Shown one piece after another: positions 18,344-27,303 of a stretch of DNA of 64,000 nucleotides (position 1 is the first letter of the stretch; every line of letters starts with the position of its first letter). The notes beneath the pieces were generated by a model. The model was not told the DNA's origin and did not search any database. It was given only the letters and a program-made list of their open reading frames with translations. Both the position numbers and the translations under genes were made by a program. This DNA comes from CAIXSC01 sp046349915 (GTDB lineage: Bacteria > Planctomycetota > Planctomycetia > Pirellulales > Pirellulaceae): contig JAXMBL010000003.1 in NCBI GenBank assembly GCA_046349915.1, positions 2,046,001 to 2,110,000 of the forward strand, read 5' to 3'.

Positions 18344-18388
18344 TGCCTCCGGGGGCCAGCCCCCGGACCCCCGGGATTTTGGGAGGCA
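18344..18388. repeat. nested GC-rich hairpin beside the IS110 remnant
   Basis: The inner stem CCGGGGGC/GCCCCCGG (18349-18366) sits inside an outer stem GCCTCC/GGAGGC reaching 18387. Downstream on the plus strand, TTTACT (18409-18414), 17 bases, then TAGAAT (18432-18437) could be a promoter, but it would read into the transposase gene antisense. Confidence 0.4.
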
Positions 18389-18511
18389 TGGCGCCGGTTT
18401 TCAATGATTTTACTTGATTGGCGCGCAGTGGTAGAATGCGATCGCTGAGCGAAACGGAGGAGAGCTCTGCCGGGAGGCAACTTTCCAAGGGATAGCTTAG
18501 TCGCCGGTGCG

Positions 18512-19204
18512 TCAACGATGCATCGAGCACGCGAGTCGATCGCTGCTCTCGTTCAACGAGGACGCCGCGGTCGCCTCCTTTTGTTTCAGGTCAGTTTGCT
18601 GCGTCGCAGCTTCACGCCACGGTTCGCCGCGCCGGACCATGTCGTTCAGGATCGTGAGCAGCTTGCGCATCGCCGCGATCAGCGCGAGCTTTTTCGGTTT
18701 GCCCTTGGCGAGCAGGCGTTGATGGAACCGCTTGATCGCTGGGTTGTGGCGCGTGGCCACCAGCGTCGCCATGTAGAGCACGCTACGGACGTGCGATCGT
18801 CCGCCGCGAACCCGGCGCGGCTTGTCGCTGGTGCTGGATTGGTCGACGAACGGAGCTACGCCGACGAGCTTCGCCACTTCGCCGCGATTGAGCCGGCCCA
18901 GCTCGGGCAGCTCGGCCACCAAGGTCGCGGTGGTCACGAGGCCGACGGCCGGCACGCTTTGCAGGATGTTGACCTTCGCCTCGGTTTGAGCGAGTTCCCG
19001 CAGCACCGGCTGAATTCGTTCCGCGAGCGTTTTCAGCTGTTTTTTCACGTGCGCCAGCGACTCTTCGATTCGGGCGACGATGCAGGACTGAATCGCGGCG
19101 ACCGTGTTGGGCAGGAGAGCGGCCAGCTTGGCGGCAGAATCGTTGACATCGAGCTTCTCCGCGCCGATGTCGACGCCAATCACGCGGGCGTACGGAGTTT
19201 TCAT
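18512..19204 (-). pseudogene. truncated IS110-family transposase
   Basis: The ATG at 19204 begins MKTPYARVIGVDIGAEKLDV, the first motif of the N-terminal DEDD (RuvC-like) domain. About 40 residues in, the sequence jumps to a coiled segment (EESLAHVKKQLKTLAERI) and the C-terminal Transposase_20 domain: LQSVPAVGLVTTATLVAELPELG, then VRGGRSHVRSVLYMATLVATRHNP and GKPKKLALIAAMRKLLTILN. An intact IS110 transposase is usually well over 300 residues; this has about 230, with the later DEDD acidic residues missing. An in-frame internal deletion of about 120 residues fits. It is therefore most likely inactive. I could not place left or right element ends. Confidence 0.8.
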
Positions 19205-19531
19205 TGTCAGGTCCCATCCTAGTGAATGCGATCTGGCCCACGGAATGTAACAATCCGGGCCGATCCAGCGACGGTACGGGTTCAAAACAAACAGCGGCGC
19301 GATCCAGCTCCGGGGCGATGTTTGAGCATCGAGGGTTCATCGATCTACGCCGCTGCGCTGACGCTCCAGCTGCAGGCTAGAGCACACCAGCATCAACGAA
19401 CAAAAGCACTCCAAAAGCTTGCTTCCGCGTCGATGGGGAAGATACTAGGATCGAATTCGCAGTGGCAGGAAGGTGATTCCCGTTTCGGAATTTGTTCCCG
19501 CGACATCGGTTGCCTCTGAGAAATGATTTAG
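19205..19531. other. gene-free stretch upstream of the IS110 remnant
   Basis: No convincing reading frame. In complete IS110 elements the non-coding flank can encode the bridge RNA, so remnants of such a region could lie here, but I see no structure that proves it. Confidence 0.3.
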
Positions 19532-19735
19532 CTAGCTCTTGGTGAGTTTCTTTCGATTCTCAGGCTGAGTGCTGCTGTCTGTTGCATCAATCGGTTTGAC
19601 ACCTAGCACTGCGCTGGCGATTTCCTCGGCAGCGGCGACGTCTTTAGGGGCGCCGTCGGGGACCTCGCTGCCGGCCTTCAGAGCACGGAACGCTCGCAGC
19701 GCCTCGGCGAATTCATCCTCGCCCTCGCCCAGCAT
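19532..19735 (-). CDS. small acidic hypothetical protein or gene remnant
   Basis: A 67-residue frame starting MLGEGEDEFAEALRAFRALKAG is acidic then polar at its C-terminus (STQPENRKKLTKS) and looks protein-like. The same frame stays open about 40 codons further upstream on the minus strand, overlapping the start of the gene at 19795 on the other strand, so at least one of the two is not a full gene. No family recognised. It may be the C-terminus of a gene broken by rearrangement. Confidence 0.3.
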   Translation of the reverse strand: MLGEGEDEFAEALRAFRALKAGSEVPDGAPKDVAAAEEIASAVLGVKPIDATDSSTQPENRKKLTKS

Positions 19736-19794
19736 TTGACCTCGGCGATTCGGTAGCAGCTGCCCCTGCTCGATCGTATCAGGCAGGCGATTAC

Positions 19795-20850
19795 GTGCGC
19801 GTCGAGCGCCACCGCGGCCAGCTTGCTCGCGATACCGAGGCCGGCGAGTGGTGGATCTGTGCCGGGCCAGTCGAGGTCAGATGGGGACGGACTGTTTCCG
19901 CCGCGGGTAGCTACCCGGATCTCTCGGTCGCTGGGCAAGCGACTCGAGGCGTTCCAGTGTACGAGGTCGAGCTGGGGACTATGCCCTTCACCTGGCCGAC
20001 GCCAATTGGCATCGGCTGGGGCCCTCTCACGGCCGCTGGCGAGGTTAACTCCGCGCAGTCGCCGTTTGTCGCTGATTCTCCCCGAGTCGTCGTCCACGCT
20101 GCGAGCCTGCTCGGCGACGTGCACCGTGGCCAGCCAGTGCTGATGACGCTCGAGTCGGGTCGGTTCTATATTGTGGGGCCGGTTTGGGCGATGGGATCTC
20201 GCGAAAGAATTTCGTTTGCCCCGAATGGCTACAGCAACAATTCGTCGAGCATTCCAGTCTCCGGCGTGATTCACGGCGAAACCATGTCTTTTCGGGTGAC
20301 GTCCATGTTCGGCACTGGCGGCCTTGGGGCAGTCTCAGGAACGTACCGCGACTTTCGGCCGAATGCGTCGCAAGCGTCGTACCTCGATCACTTCGGGACG
20401 ATTATGAGGCGCGGAGACTATCTGATGCTTTTGACGTGGAACCCGCGTCCGTACCAGTACGCGTACATGGAGAGCAGCTCGGCGAACTCAGGCGAATACC
20501 AGAGCCTGCTCGGTGAGACCGTTGAAACGACGACCGTCTCCGGTCATTCGCACTTTGTCGAAGTGGCCAACCAGAAGGCGATGTTTTGGGAAGTGGCGGC
20601 CACTCTCGCTAGCGACGTTGGAACTCGCCTCGTCGACTATACGACGCTGACCTACGGAGACGTGTACGGTCCAGTGCGCAACACCATCGGCATCGCCAGC
20701 TTTCAGGAGGGCGAGAAGCTACGGCTGACGATGACGACGACAGAGAATTACAATGTGCCCTCTGGAGCCGTGCGCCGTGGGTTTCAGTTGCAATTATCGC
20801 CTACGCTGCTGCTCTGGCGACTGCAGGAAGGGCTGTCGTGGATACCGTAG
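19795..20850 (+). CDS. hypothetical protein, possibly N-terminally truncated
   Basis: A 351-residue frame (GTG start) whose upstream codons remain open and protein-like to a TGA at 19738-19740 (AGDYVRVERHRGQLARDTEA spans the nominal start). This suggests the true N-terminus was lost or starts elsewhere. The product is rich in Gly, Ser, Thr, Tyr and beta-type segments (for example FRVTSMFGTGGLGAVSGTYR), with no signal peptide or membrane helix. No family recognised. It lies in the same low-density, decayed stretch as the IS110 remnant. Confidence 0.45.
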   Translation: MRVERHRGQLARDTEAGEWWICAGPVEVRWGRTVSAAGSYPDLSVAGQATRGVPVYEVELGTMPFTWPTPIGIGWGPLTAAGEVNSAQSPFVADSPRVVVHAASLLGDVHRGQPVLMTLESGRFYIVGPVWAMGSRERISFAPNGYSNNSSSIPVSGVIHGETMSFRVTSMFGTGGLGAVSGTYRDFRPNASQASYLDHFGTIMRRGDYLMLLTWNPRPYQYAYMESSSANSGEYQSLLGETVETTTVSGHSHFVEVANQKAMFWEVAATLASDVGTRLVDYTTLTYGDVYGPVRNTIGIASFQEGEKLRLTMTTTENYNVPSGAVRRGFQLQLSPTLLLWRLQEGLSWIP

Positions 20851-20868
20851 TTTTCCCCGGAAAATCAA

Positions 20869-21297
20869 TCACGCGTCTCGCTCCAGGGCCAGCTCGCGAT
20901 CTAAGTCGGCACTGAGTGAGGCCATGAGTTGGATTGCTTCAATCTCATTCTTAGACCCGTAGATCTCGACAGGACCGGACACTGTCAACGCTTCGAGCAT
21001 CCAATGGTCCGGCTTCTCTTTTAGCAACAATATTAAGCAGATCGTTGAAAAGAGCACGCCGCAGATAGAAATCCACGACACCGCCGTTGGCAGTGGCGAT
21101 TGCATCAACGTGATCAATTGCATCGACAAGATCAGGAGTCCAAGGGACGTAGTTAGCGTGCCCACGAATACTCCACGTAACACCCACGACTCGCGGCCTA
21201 CTCGTCGTACTCGGAAGCCGACCACCGATGAGCCCCGGATTTGGAACCCAACGCCAACAAGAGTGCCGAGATCCCATTGGGGTGCGTTACTTTTCAC
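20869..21297 (-). CDS. two-helix membrane protein of unknown function
   Basis: This 142-residue protein has two adjacent hydrophobic helices in the middle (GVFVGTLTTSLGLLILSMQL and AVSWISICGVLFSTICLILLL) and a soluble C-terminal segment KNEIEAIQLMASLSADLDREL that looks like a small PH-like or helical tail. No family recognised. It converges with the gene at 19795-20850. Confidence 0.55.
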   Translation of the reverse strand: MKSNAPQWDLGTLVGVGFQIRGSSVVGFRVRRVGRESWVLRGVFVGTLTTSLGLLILSMQLITLMQSPLPTAVSWISICGVLFSTICLILLLKEKPDHWMLEALTVSGPVEIYGSKNEIEAIQLMASLSADLDRELALERDA

Positions 21298-21406
21298 AAC
21301 ACGCTCCTTTCCGCGCTAATTGTAACCGACCACAACGACCGCCAGAAGCTGTAGATTGACTAGGCGGCGTGTTGCGCAGGTGTTGCGCAGGAGCGAAAAA
21401 AGTAAG

Positions 21407-21477
21407 TTGGCCCTCTAGGATTTGAACCTAGACTAATTGAGTCAGAGTCAATCGTGCTGCCGTTACACCAAGGGCCA
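21407..21477 (-). tRNA. tRNA-Gln (anticodon CTG)
   Basis: On the minus strand the acceptor stem TGGCCCT/AGGGCCA (7 bp), D-arm GTGTAACGGCAGCAC, anticodon arm ATTGA-CTCTGAC-TCAAT with anticodon CTG, and T-arm CTAGG-TTCAAAT-CCTAG fold as a standard glutamine tRNA reading CAG codons. The 3' CCA is not encoded. Short reading frames over it are tRNA shadows. Confidence 0.95.
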
Positions 21478-21799
21478 AGAACTCTGCGAGTTCCACCTTC
21501 AGGGAACTCCACATCGGCTTCAACGGCGACCACATTTCCCGGCAATCTCGGCCAGCCAATCCTCCAGGGGGCGGCCTTTCCGTTTCGGTCACGGTTTGGC
21601 TGCTTGATCCCTGAGGCGTTTGGCCGGGGGGAATTTCGGCAACGCGGTTGCTCGTTGGATTTCTAAGGGTATGCTCGGGCGGCCAGCCGGTCAAGGGCGG
21701 CTCTTTGGTTGACGACCGGCTCGGGGCGGGACTAGAATTTCGCACTCTATGGTGCAGTGTCGCGGCTGCGAACGAGAGGGGCGAGGCGGAGGAGAGGAG

Positions 21800-21892
21800 C
21801 GACGGACTAGAAGTCCGTCGTACAAGGAAGGAGTGACGGACTAGGAAGTCCGTCGTACAAGGAAGGAGCGACGGACTGGAAGTCCGTCGTAC
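21800..21892. repeat. three GACGGACT palindromic repeats in tandem
   Basis: Copies at 21800-21823, 21834-21857 and 21869-21892, all in the same orientation, are separated by a short GGAAGGAG-type spacer. They lie about 90-180 bases upstream of the phosphatase gene. The gene-free stretch 21298-21979 otherwise holds only the tRNA. Confidence 0.85.
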
Positions 21893-21979
21893 ATGGAGAG
21901 GCCCCGCGTTTTTTTGCTGTGACTAGGCACTTGGTTTCCCCCCACTGACTTACCTGCCCTCCCCTTGTGGGAGCTCCCT

Positions 21980-23677
21980 ATGGCTCATTTTGTCGTCGCG
22001 AACGGTCCCGAACAGGGCCGTAAACTGGAACTCGTCGGCACCGAGTGGGTGATGGGGCGACTCCCCGATTGCCAGATCGTCATCAATGTCGGCGCCGTCA
22101 GCCGCCAACACGCTCGCGTCTTCGCCGAAGGCGGCACGCTCTACATCGAAGATCTGAAGAGCCGCAACAAGACGTTTGTGAATGGGCGCGAACTGGTCGG
22201 GGCGGAGCGGCATGCGCTGCGCGATCAGGATCGCGTCAAGATTTGCGATATCGAATACGTCTTCCACGGCGATGCGCCGCTGCTTCCCCTCCCCCCGCGA
22301 CCCGCAATGGGCAGTGAATCCGCTCGCATCGGCGGACCGATGGTCGAAATCTTCGACCCCACCGGCGGATCGTCCTCGACCGTCATGGGGAAACTCGACA
22401 TCTCCACGGGCCGCATGCCTCTGCATGTGAATTCCAGCCCCGAGGTGCGGCTCCAGGCGATGATCGAGATCACGCAGAGCCTCGCCAAAACCCTGGCGCT
22501 CGACGACGTCTTGCCGCAAGTACTCAATAGCTGCTTCAAAATGTTCGTCCAGGCCGATCGCGGGCTGGTCGTGCTGAAGACTGAGTCCGGACAACTCATT
22601 CCCCGCTGGACAAAAACTCGCCGAGCTACCCAGGAAGACACGATCCGCATCAGTCGCACGATCATCAACAAAGTCATCGACTCGAAGGAAGCCATCCTGC
22701 TGGCGGACGCCACCAACGACTCGCAGTTCGCGATGTCGCAAAGCGTGGCCGATCTGCGGTTGCGGTCCGCCATGTGCGCCCCGCTGATCGATAGCGCTGG
22801 GAAAGCGTTCGGCGTCCTCCAGATCGATACTTTGGACCAACGAGCTCGCTTTAAGCCTGATGACCTCGAAATCCTGGTCAGCATCGCGTCCCAGGCCGCC
22901 ATCGCCATCGATAACGCTCAACTGTACGACCAGGCGCTCCAACAGAAAGCCATGCAACGCGACCTGGAACTGGCCAAGGAAGTCCAGAAGGGATTCATCC
23001 CCAGCAGTTACCCCGACGTCCCCGGCTACTCGTTCTTTCACTACTACGAGCCCGCGGTGTTCGTGGGGGGCGATTACTTCGACTACATTCCGCTGCGCGA
23101 CGGTCGGCTCGCGGTCGTGGTCGCCGATGTGGTCGGCCACGGAGTCGCGGCCGCGCTACTGATGGCCAAGCTATCCGCCGAGGCTCGCTACTGCCTGGTT
23201 TCGGAGACCGATCTCGCCAAAGCGGTCGGCTGGCTGAACAACCGGATCACCGCCCTCGGCATCGGTCGCTTCATCACCATGATCCTCGTGGTCCTCGACC
23301 CTCGCACGCACGAGCTGTCTGTGGTCAGCGCCGGTCATATGGCGCCCTTGGTCCGCAAAGCGAACGGGCAGACCGACGAACCCGGCGAGAACAGCGGTGG
23401 TTTCCCGCTCGGCTTGATGGACGATGTCGATTACGAAATCGTGACCACTCGCATCGAACCCGGCGAGACATTCGTGCTGTACACCGATGGCATCAACGAG
23501 TCGTCGGACGAAGAGGGGGAACAGTATGGCACCGACCGCTTGCGAAAGCTGGTCGCCAACGGCCCCATCCGCCCCTCTCAACTGGGCGACCTCCTGGTTA
23601 AGGATGTCCGCACCAACATGGGAAGCCGGCCCCAAGACGACGACATGTGCATCGTCTGCGTCGGCCGGAGCGAATGA
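21980..23677 (+). CDS. FHA-GAF-PP2C (SpoIIE-like) protein phosphatase
   Basis: This protein of about 565 residues joins an FHA phosphothreonine-binding domain (MGRLPDCQIVINVGAVSRQHARV within 1-95), a GAF sensor domain (about 150-320), and a PP2C/SpoIIE-type serine phosphatase. The phosphatase motifs are GGDYFDYIPL, VVADVVGHGVAAALLMAKLS and YTDGINESSDEEGEQYG, with metal-binding Asp residues in each. It probably dephosphorylates an anti-sigma antagonist or kinase target. The ATG at 21980 is used (GGGAG seven bases upstream) rather than one five codons earlier. A heptamer repeat overlaps its end. Confidence 0.9.
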   Translation: MAHFVVANGPEQGRKLELVGTEWVMGRLPDCQIVINVGAVSRQHARVFAEGGTLYIEDLKSRNKTFVNGRELVGAERHALRDQDRVKICDIEYVFHGDAPLLPLPPRPAMGSESARIGGPMVEIFDPTGGSSSTVMGKLDISTGRMPLHVNSSPEVRLQAMIEITQSLAKTLALDDVLPQVLNSCFKMFVQADRGLVVLKTESGQLIPRWTKTRRATQEDTIRISRTIINKVIDSKEAILLADATNDSQFAMSQSVADLRLRSAMCAPLIDSAGKAFGVLQIDTLDQRARFKPDDLEILVSIASQAAIAIDNAQLYDQALQQKAMQRDLELAKEVQKGFIPSSYPDVPGYSFFHYYEPAVFVGGDYFDYIPLRDGRLAVVVADVVGHGVAAALLMAKLSAEARYCLVSETDLAKAVGWLNNRITALGIGRFITMILVVLDPRTHELSVVSAGHMAPLVRKANGQTDEPGENSGGFPLGLMDDVDYEIVTTRIEPGETFVLYTDGINESSDEEGEQYGTDRLRKLVANGPIRPSQLGDLLVKDVRTNMGSRPQDDDMCIVCVGRSE

Positions 23678-23724
23678 AGGGTGAAGAGTGAAGGGTGAAG
23701 AGTGAAGAGTGAAGAGTGAAGAGT
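23676..23724. repeat. heptamer tandem repeat GAAGRGT x7
   Basis: Seven near-identical GAAGAGT/GAAGGGT units run through the stop codon and 3' flank of the phosphatase gene. Such short-unit arrays mutate by slippage. The array begins inside the stop triplet, so it does not alter the protein. Confidence 0.85.
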
Positions 23725-23924
23725 GAAATCGTTGCCTTTGGCTCCGCCAAAGATGCCATAATCGTCGCGCCGTGAATGCCGCTGCACCAGCGCGATGGGG
23801 TTTGTTCCACGCGTGTAGGTTCTCGGCGGGGTCACGCGGGTTTAACGATAAGGTGCGTTTTCACCGGGCGGTGGTGAATTGGTTTGATGATGGCGGAGTT
23901 GTTTTCCGCCCGGTTCGACGCACC

Positions 23925-25028
23925 CTACCGGCAGCGGCGGAATAGGCGGCGGACTCCGCAACGGCGACTCGGTTCACAGCTGGCCGCGATCGACTCGGTG
24001 GTTGATGGCGTCAGGTCGACCAACCACATGTTGCGGAAACGGACCGGGTCGCTGTGGTTCTGAAACAAAATCGGTCGCGGCGTCGGACCTTCCGGTTGGC
24101 CCGCACCCGTCTTGCTCGCAATCTCGCGCTGGTAATGGACTGGGACGCCGTTGTGATAGACCGTCAAGCGAGCAGGCGCGATCTTCACCTTCCCTTCGGC
24201 GTCAAATCGAGCGGCGATAAACTCGATGTCATACGATTGCCAAGTCAGAGGCGGCAAGCACATATTCAGGTCGGGCGGAGTCTGCCGATACAAGCTGCCA
24301 CACTCGTTGAATTCGCCCGGCAAGCCAAACGAATCGAGAATCTGCACCTCGTATCGCTGCTGAATGTAGACGCCGCTGTTACCTCGCCCCTGCCCTTTCG
24401 CTCGCGGCATGTACGGCGTACGGAACTCGATGTGCAGACGAAAGTCGCCGACCGGTCGCTTGGTAATCGCTCCCACCTCCAGCAACCCGTCTTCTGAAAT
24501 CTTGACCCCGTTCAATTCGCCCGTATCCGTTCCGTCAAACAACTTGATGGCGTTCGCGGGCGGCGCCAGTCCCAGCGTCGGGCTCGAGCGTTGAACCCTC
24601 GACAACTCGACGATCCAGCCATCAATCGCGTCGATCTTCGCAAGCGACGGTTCGACAACGGCTTCTATTCCTTCGCCCGTCAGCGTCAAGCGATCACCCG
24701 CGAGTTTCCCGGTCAACTTGGTCCGTTCACCCCCATTCCACCCCGCGCCCGGCAAACCGCCTCGCAGCACATAGCCATCGAATTGTCCGTCGCCCAACGC
24801 GACCACTTGCAAACCGTAACCCACCAGCCCGCGAGCCGCTCGGAATGTCGCCGCGTACTCGCCCTGAAAAGCGAAGTCGGCATCCACCTGGGCGGGATCG
24901 GTCACCGCTTTCGGCGAATCTGGAGCGGCTGGTGCGGCGGCGGGTAGCGTCGCGCTGACCAAGGCAAGCAGGCCAAGGATGCCGGTGAGAACGGGCCAAT
25001 GGCGGGAAGAGGAAACGGGGCTTGGCAT
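23925..25028 (-). CDS. secreted DUF1080 (3-keto-disaccharide hydrolase-like) protein
   Basis: The ATG at 25028 directly precedes a signal peptide (WPVLTGILGLLALVSATLPA). The approximately 367-residue product has the DUF1080 jelly-roll fold: an N-terminal strand domain, then AIKLFDGTDTGELNGVKISEDG, GQGRGNSGVYIQQRYEVQILDSFG, and LPPLTWQSYDIEFIAARFD near the end with PILFQNHSDPVRFRNMWLVDL. Members include glucan and 3-keto-glucoside hydrolases; planctomycetes have many. The substrate is unknown. The gene is leftward and monocistronic. Confidence 0.85.
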   Translation of the reverse strand: MPSPVSSSRHWPVLTGILGLLALVSATLPAAAPAAPDSPKAVTDPAQVDADFAFQGEYAATFRAARGLVGYGLQVVALGDGQFDGYVLRGGLPGAGWNGGERTKLTGKLAGDRLTLTGEGIEAVVEPSLAKIDAIDGWIVELSRVQRSSPTLGLAPPANAIKLFDGTDTGELNGVKISEDGLLEVGAITKRPVGDFRLHIEFRTPYMPRAKGQGRGNSGVYIQQRYEVQILDSFGLPGEFNECGSLYRQTPPDLNMCLPPLTWQSYDIEFIAARFDAEGKVKIAPARLTVYHNGVPVHYQREIASKTGAGQPEGPTPRPILFQNHSDPVRFRNMWLVDLTPSTTESIAASCEPSRRCGVRRLFRRCR

Positions 25029-25147
25029 GAATCTCTCGTGCTGTCGGAGGTCGGAAGGGCGAATGAAGTGCAACTGAAGTGCGCGAACACCTCGTACAAA
25101 CGGAGCTCTATCATAATTCGCGGATCGCAAGAGTCACCCCTGCACTT

Positions 25148-25430
25148 TGTACGACGGACTTCTAGTCCGTCGATCCGGTCTGTCGAGCGGCGATTCTCGA
25201 GCCGAATTCGGCCCCAGACGCGGCTTGGCTGGCGGCTGTGGGCGCTTGTGGGCCACGCGGCTGACCGCTCGCGAAGCGAGCGGGCTACCACGACGGACTT
25301 CCAGTCCGTCGATCCGGTCTGTTGAGCGGCGATTTTCGAGCCTCAATCGGCCCCCAACTTGGCTTGGCTGGCGGCTGTGGGCGCTTGTGGGCCACGCGGC
25401 TGACCGCTCGCGAAGCGAGCGGGCTACCAC
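25148..25430. repeat. tandem 139-140-bp duplication with GACGGACT palindromes
   Basis: Two units (25152-25290 and 25291-25430) match closely. Each runs from a GACGGACT palindrome through GATCCGGTCTGT and GGCTTGGCTGGCGGCTGTGG to a terminal hairpin GCTCGCGAAGCGAGC. The same block, diverged, is at about 59283-59419. It separates the DUF1080 gene from the GH10-like gene. Confidence 0.85.
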
Positions 25431-25442
25431 TTTGCTCGCCCG

Positions 25443-26930
25443 TTACGACAAGTAGTTGCGGCGGATGTCGGCCAGCGATTCCATGGCCGGTTTGCGGACC
25501 CCTTCCGCATCGAACAGGCCGCCGTGAGGAAAGTCGTGCGGGACGTCGTCTCGCAGTTGATTCCAGACAATGCTGTGAACCGCCTGTTTGCCCAAAAGGA
25601 ACGGCACGCAGCGTTCGACAAATTGCTTTTGCCAGTCGGCGGTCGGACCAGTCGGCCCAAGCTGTTCGATCGCGCTGGTTGGTTCCGTCGCCTGCGGATC
25701 ACCGCTCAGGCCGCTAGGCGCCGTCAGGAACAGCAACAGCGGCAACCCCAGGGCGCTCCAATGGTCGATCAGCCGATTGATTTCCAGCAGGTCTCGCGGC
25801 CATGACCCTCGCTGGAGATAACCAAAGTTGATCTCCAACCCCAGGCCGGCGATGCCCAGATCGGAGCGGACCAACATGTCGGCCAGATGGAGCGGCGAGA
25901 GGTCGTAATGCCGTCGAGCCATATACTCGCCCCACGGCTGATCGAAGCTGACCACCAGGGGCGTCCGCGAGTCGGAATGTCGCACGCTTTCAATGACGGT
26001 GGCGAGCAGCCGCAGCCGCTGCTCTTCCGACAACCGCGACTCGTTGTCGCCCATAATCGCTGAGGCGGCGTGCCAAACGTGGACTTTTCCCTGCAACTGC
26101 CGCACCGTCTGCAAAGTGAAATCGGAAACGTGCCGCTGGAGTATGTCGAAATCGGTGGAGCGCGGGTCGAGCCAAGCGGGCCAACAACGACGATTCGGGC
26201 GGAATAGCGGGCCCGCGATCGTCTTCAATCCTTGCTCGCGGCACCAACGCAGTTGATTCTCGATCGCCGTGTAACCGCGCACGCCTGGAGTCTGTTCAAT
26301 ATCGGACCAGCAGATGGAGAGTTGAATCGTATTGAAGGAGGCGAGCGTCCACTTGGTGGCTCGAGCGTCCAGCGGCGGCGATTCAACGGCAGCTCCCAGC
26401 AGGGTCGCCAACTGCGTACCCGCACTCGTCCGCAGTTCGATGGCCGTTTGAGCGAATTCGGAGCAAGCCCTATCCATCGCGACAAAGCAAGCTTCGAGAC
26501 ACGAGTCCGACTCACGCAGCACCACCTCGGGCTGTGACTGACGAGTCGCCGCTCGCAGAAACGACTCCTGGGCTTCGTCGACCGAGCGTAGCACGACGGG
26601 GGATGCGTTGAAGCCGACGAGTTTCCATTGGAGCAACTGATTCCGCAGGCGATGGAGCGTGCCGCGAGCCAATTCCAGGGCAAGGTCGTACGGCGCCTTG
26701 CGCTCCATCAGGCTGGTCGTCGTCAGGATAAACTCGCCGAATGACGGCACAGGCCACGGGATGGCCAGCGATCCTGATTCACGCACATCGCGCTCGACCG
26801 TTAGCACTTGCCCGTCCCAATGGGTAGCGGTGACCCAGGGGACATGATCGAGTCCCTCAAGGTAGGCGCGTTGCAGCACGGCGTCCGTGACACGTTGGCT
26901 GCAAGGCACCAGGAATCTCAACTGGCCCAT
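25443..26930 (-). CDS. GH10-like TIM-barrel protein of unknown substrate
   Basis: A 495-residue soluble protein. Its central part is reminiscent of a family 10 glycoside hydrolase barrel: IEQTPGVRGYTAIENQLRWC, VHVWHAASAIMGDN at the position of the acid/base WDVVNE motif, and AGLGLEINFGY at the position of the nucleophile strand. The first catalytic Glu appears replaced (WHAAS), so enzyme activity is doubtful. There is no signal peptide, although carbohydrate-active relatives are often secreted. The assignment is by pattern and is tentative. It lies after the repeat block and is read leftward. Confidence 0.5.
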   Translation of the reverse strand: MGQLRFLVPCSQRVTDAVLQRAYLEGLDHVPWVTATHWDGQVLTVERDVRESGSLAIPWPVPSFGEFILTTTSLMERKAPYDLALELARGTLHRLRNQLLQWKLVGFNASPVVLRSVDEAQESFLRAATRQSQPEVVLRESDSCLEACFVAMDRACSEFAQTAIELRTSAGTQLATLLGAAVESPPLDARATKWTLASFNTIQLSICWSDIEQTPGVRGYTAIENQLRWCREQGLKTIAGPLFRPNRRCWPAWLDPRSTDFDILQRHVSDFTLQTVRQLQGKVHVWHAASAIMGDNESRLSEEQRLRLLATVIESVRHSDSRTPLVVSFDQPWGEYMARRHYDLSPLHLADMLVRSDLGIAGLGLEINFGYLQRGSWPRDLLEINRLIDHWSALGLPLLLFLTAPSGLSGDPQATEPTSAIEQLGPTGPTADWQKQFVERCVPFLLGKQAVHSIVWNQLRDDVPHDFPHGGLFDAEGVRKPAMESLADIRRNYLS

Positions 26931-27059
26931 TGGGGTCGCTCGCCGTGCACTCGTGAGGAGAGGGGAAGGCTGGAGTCAATCTCGGTCGGAACTCGTTTAC
27001 GCAACAGAAGCTACGGAGTGTAACCGAGGCCCTAGGGTCCGGCAACCTGCCGGTTCCTT

Positions 27060-27227
27060 GTACGACGGACTTCCAGTCCGTCGCTCTGGTCCGTGCGGAA
27101 CGAGCTACACAATAAATCTTGAACTTTAGGCACACCAAGTTGGTCGCGGCGAGAAGGCCTCAGGCGGATCGACGGACAAGGAAGTCCGTCGTACAAGGAG
27201 GATCGACGGACTAGAAGTCCGTCATAC
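27060..27227. repeat. GACGGACT palindromes upstream of purC
   Basis: Copies at 27060-27083, 27170-27194 and 27204-27227 fill the gap before purC. A -10-like TATACT lies at 27254-27259 just downstream of the last copy, but no clear -35 box is visible. Confidence 0.75.
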
Positions 27228-27303
27228 GGCACTAGCGCCTCCTAGGAAATTGATATACTCAGCGACGGACCAGCAGTCGGCTAGGCAAGAGGGAACAACG
27301 GCG

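Noticed and set aside
21360..21545. 61-codon minus-strand frame with WCNGSTIDSDSISLGSNPRGPT
   Set aside because: It is the translation of the tRNA-Gln gene.
21950..23140. 396-codon minus-strand frame opposite the FHA-GAF-PP2C gene
   Set aside because: It mirrors the FHA and GAF coding regions. The plus strand holds all motifs.
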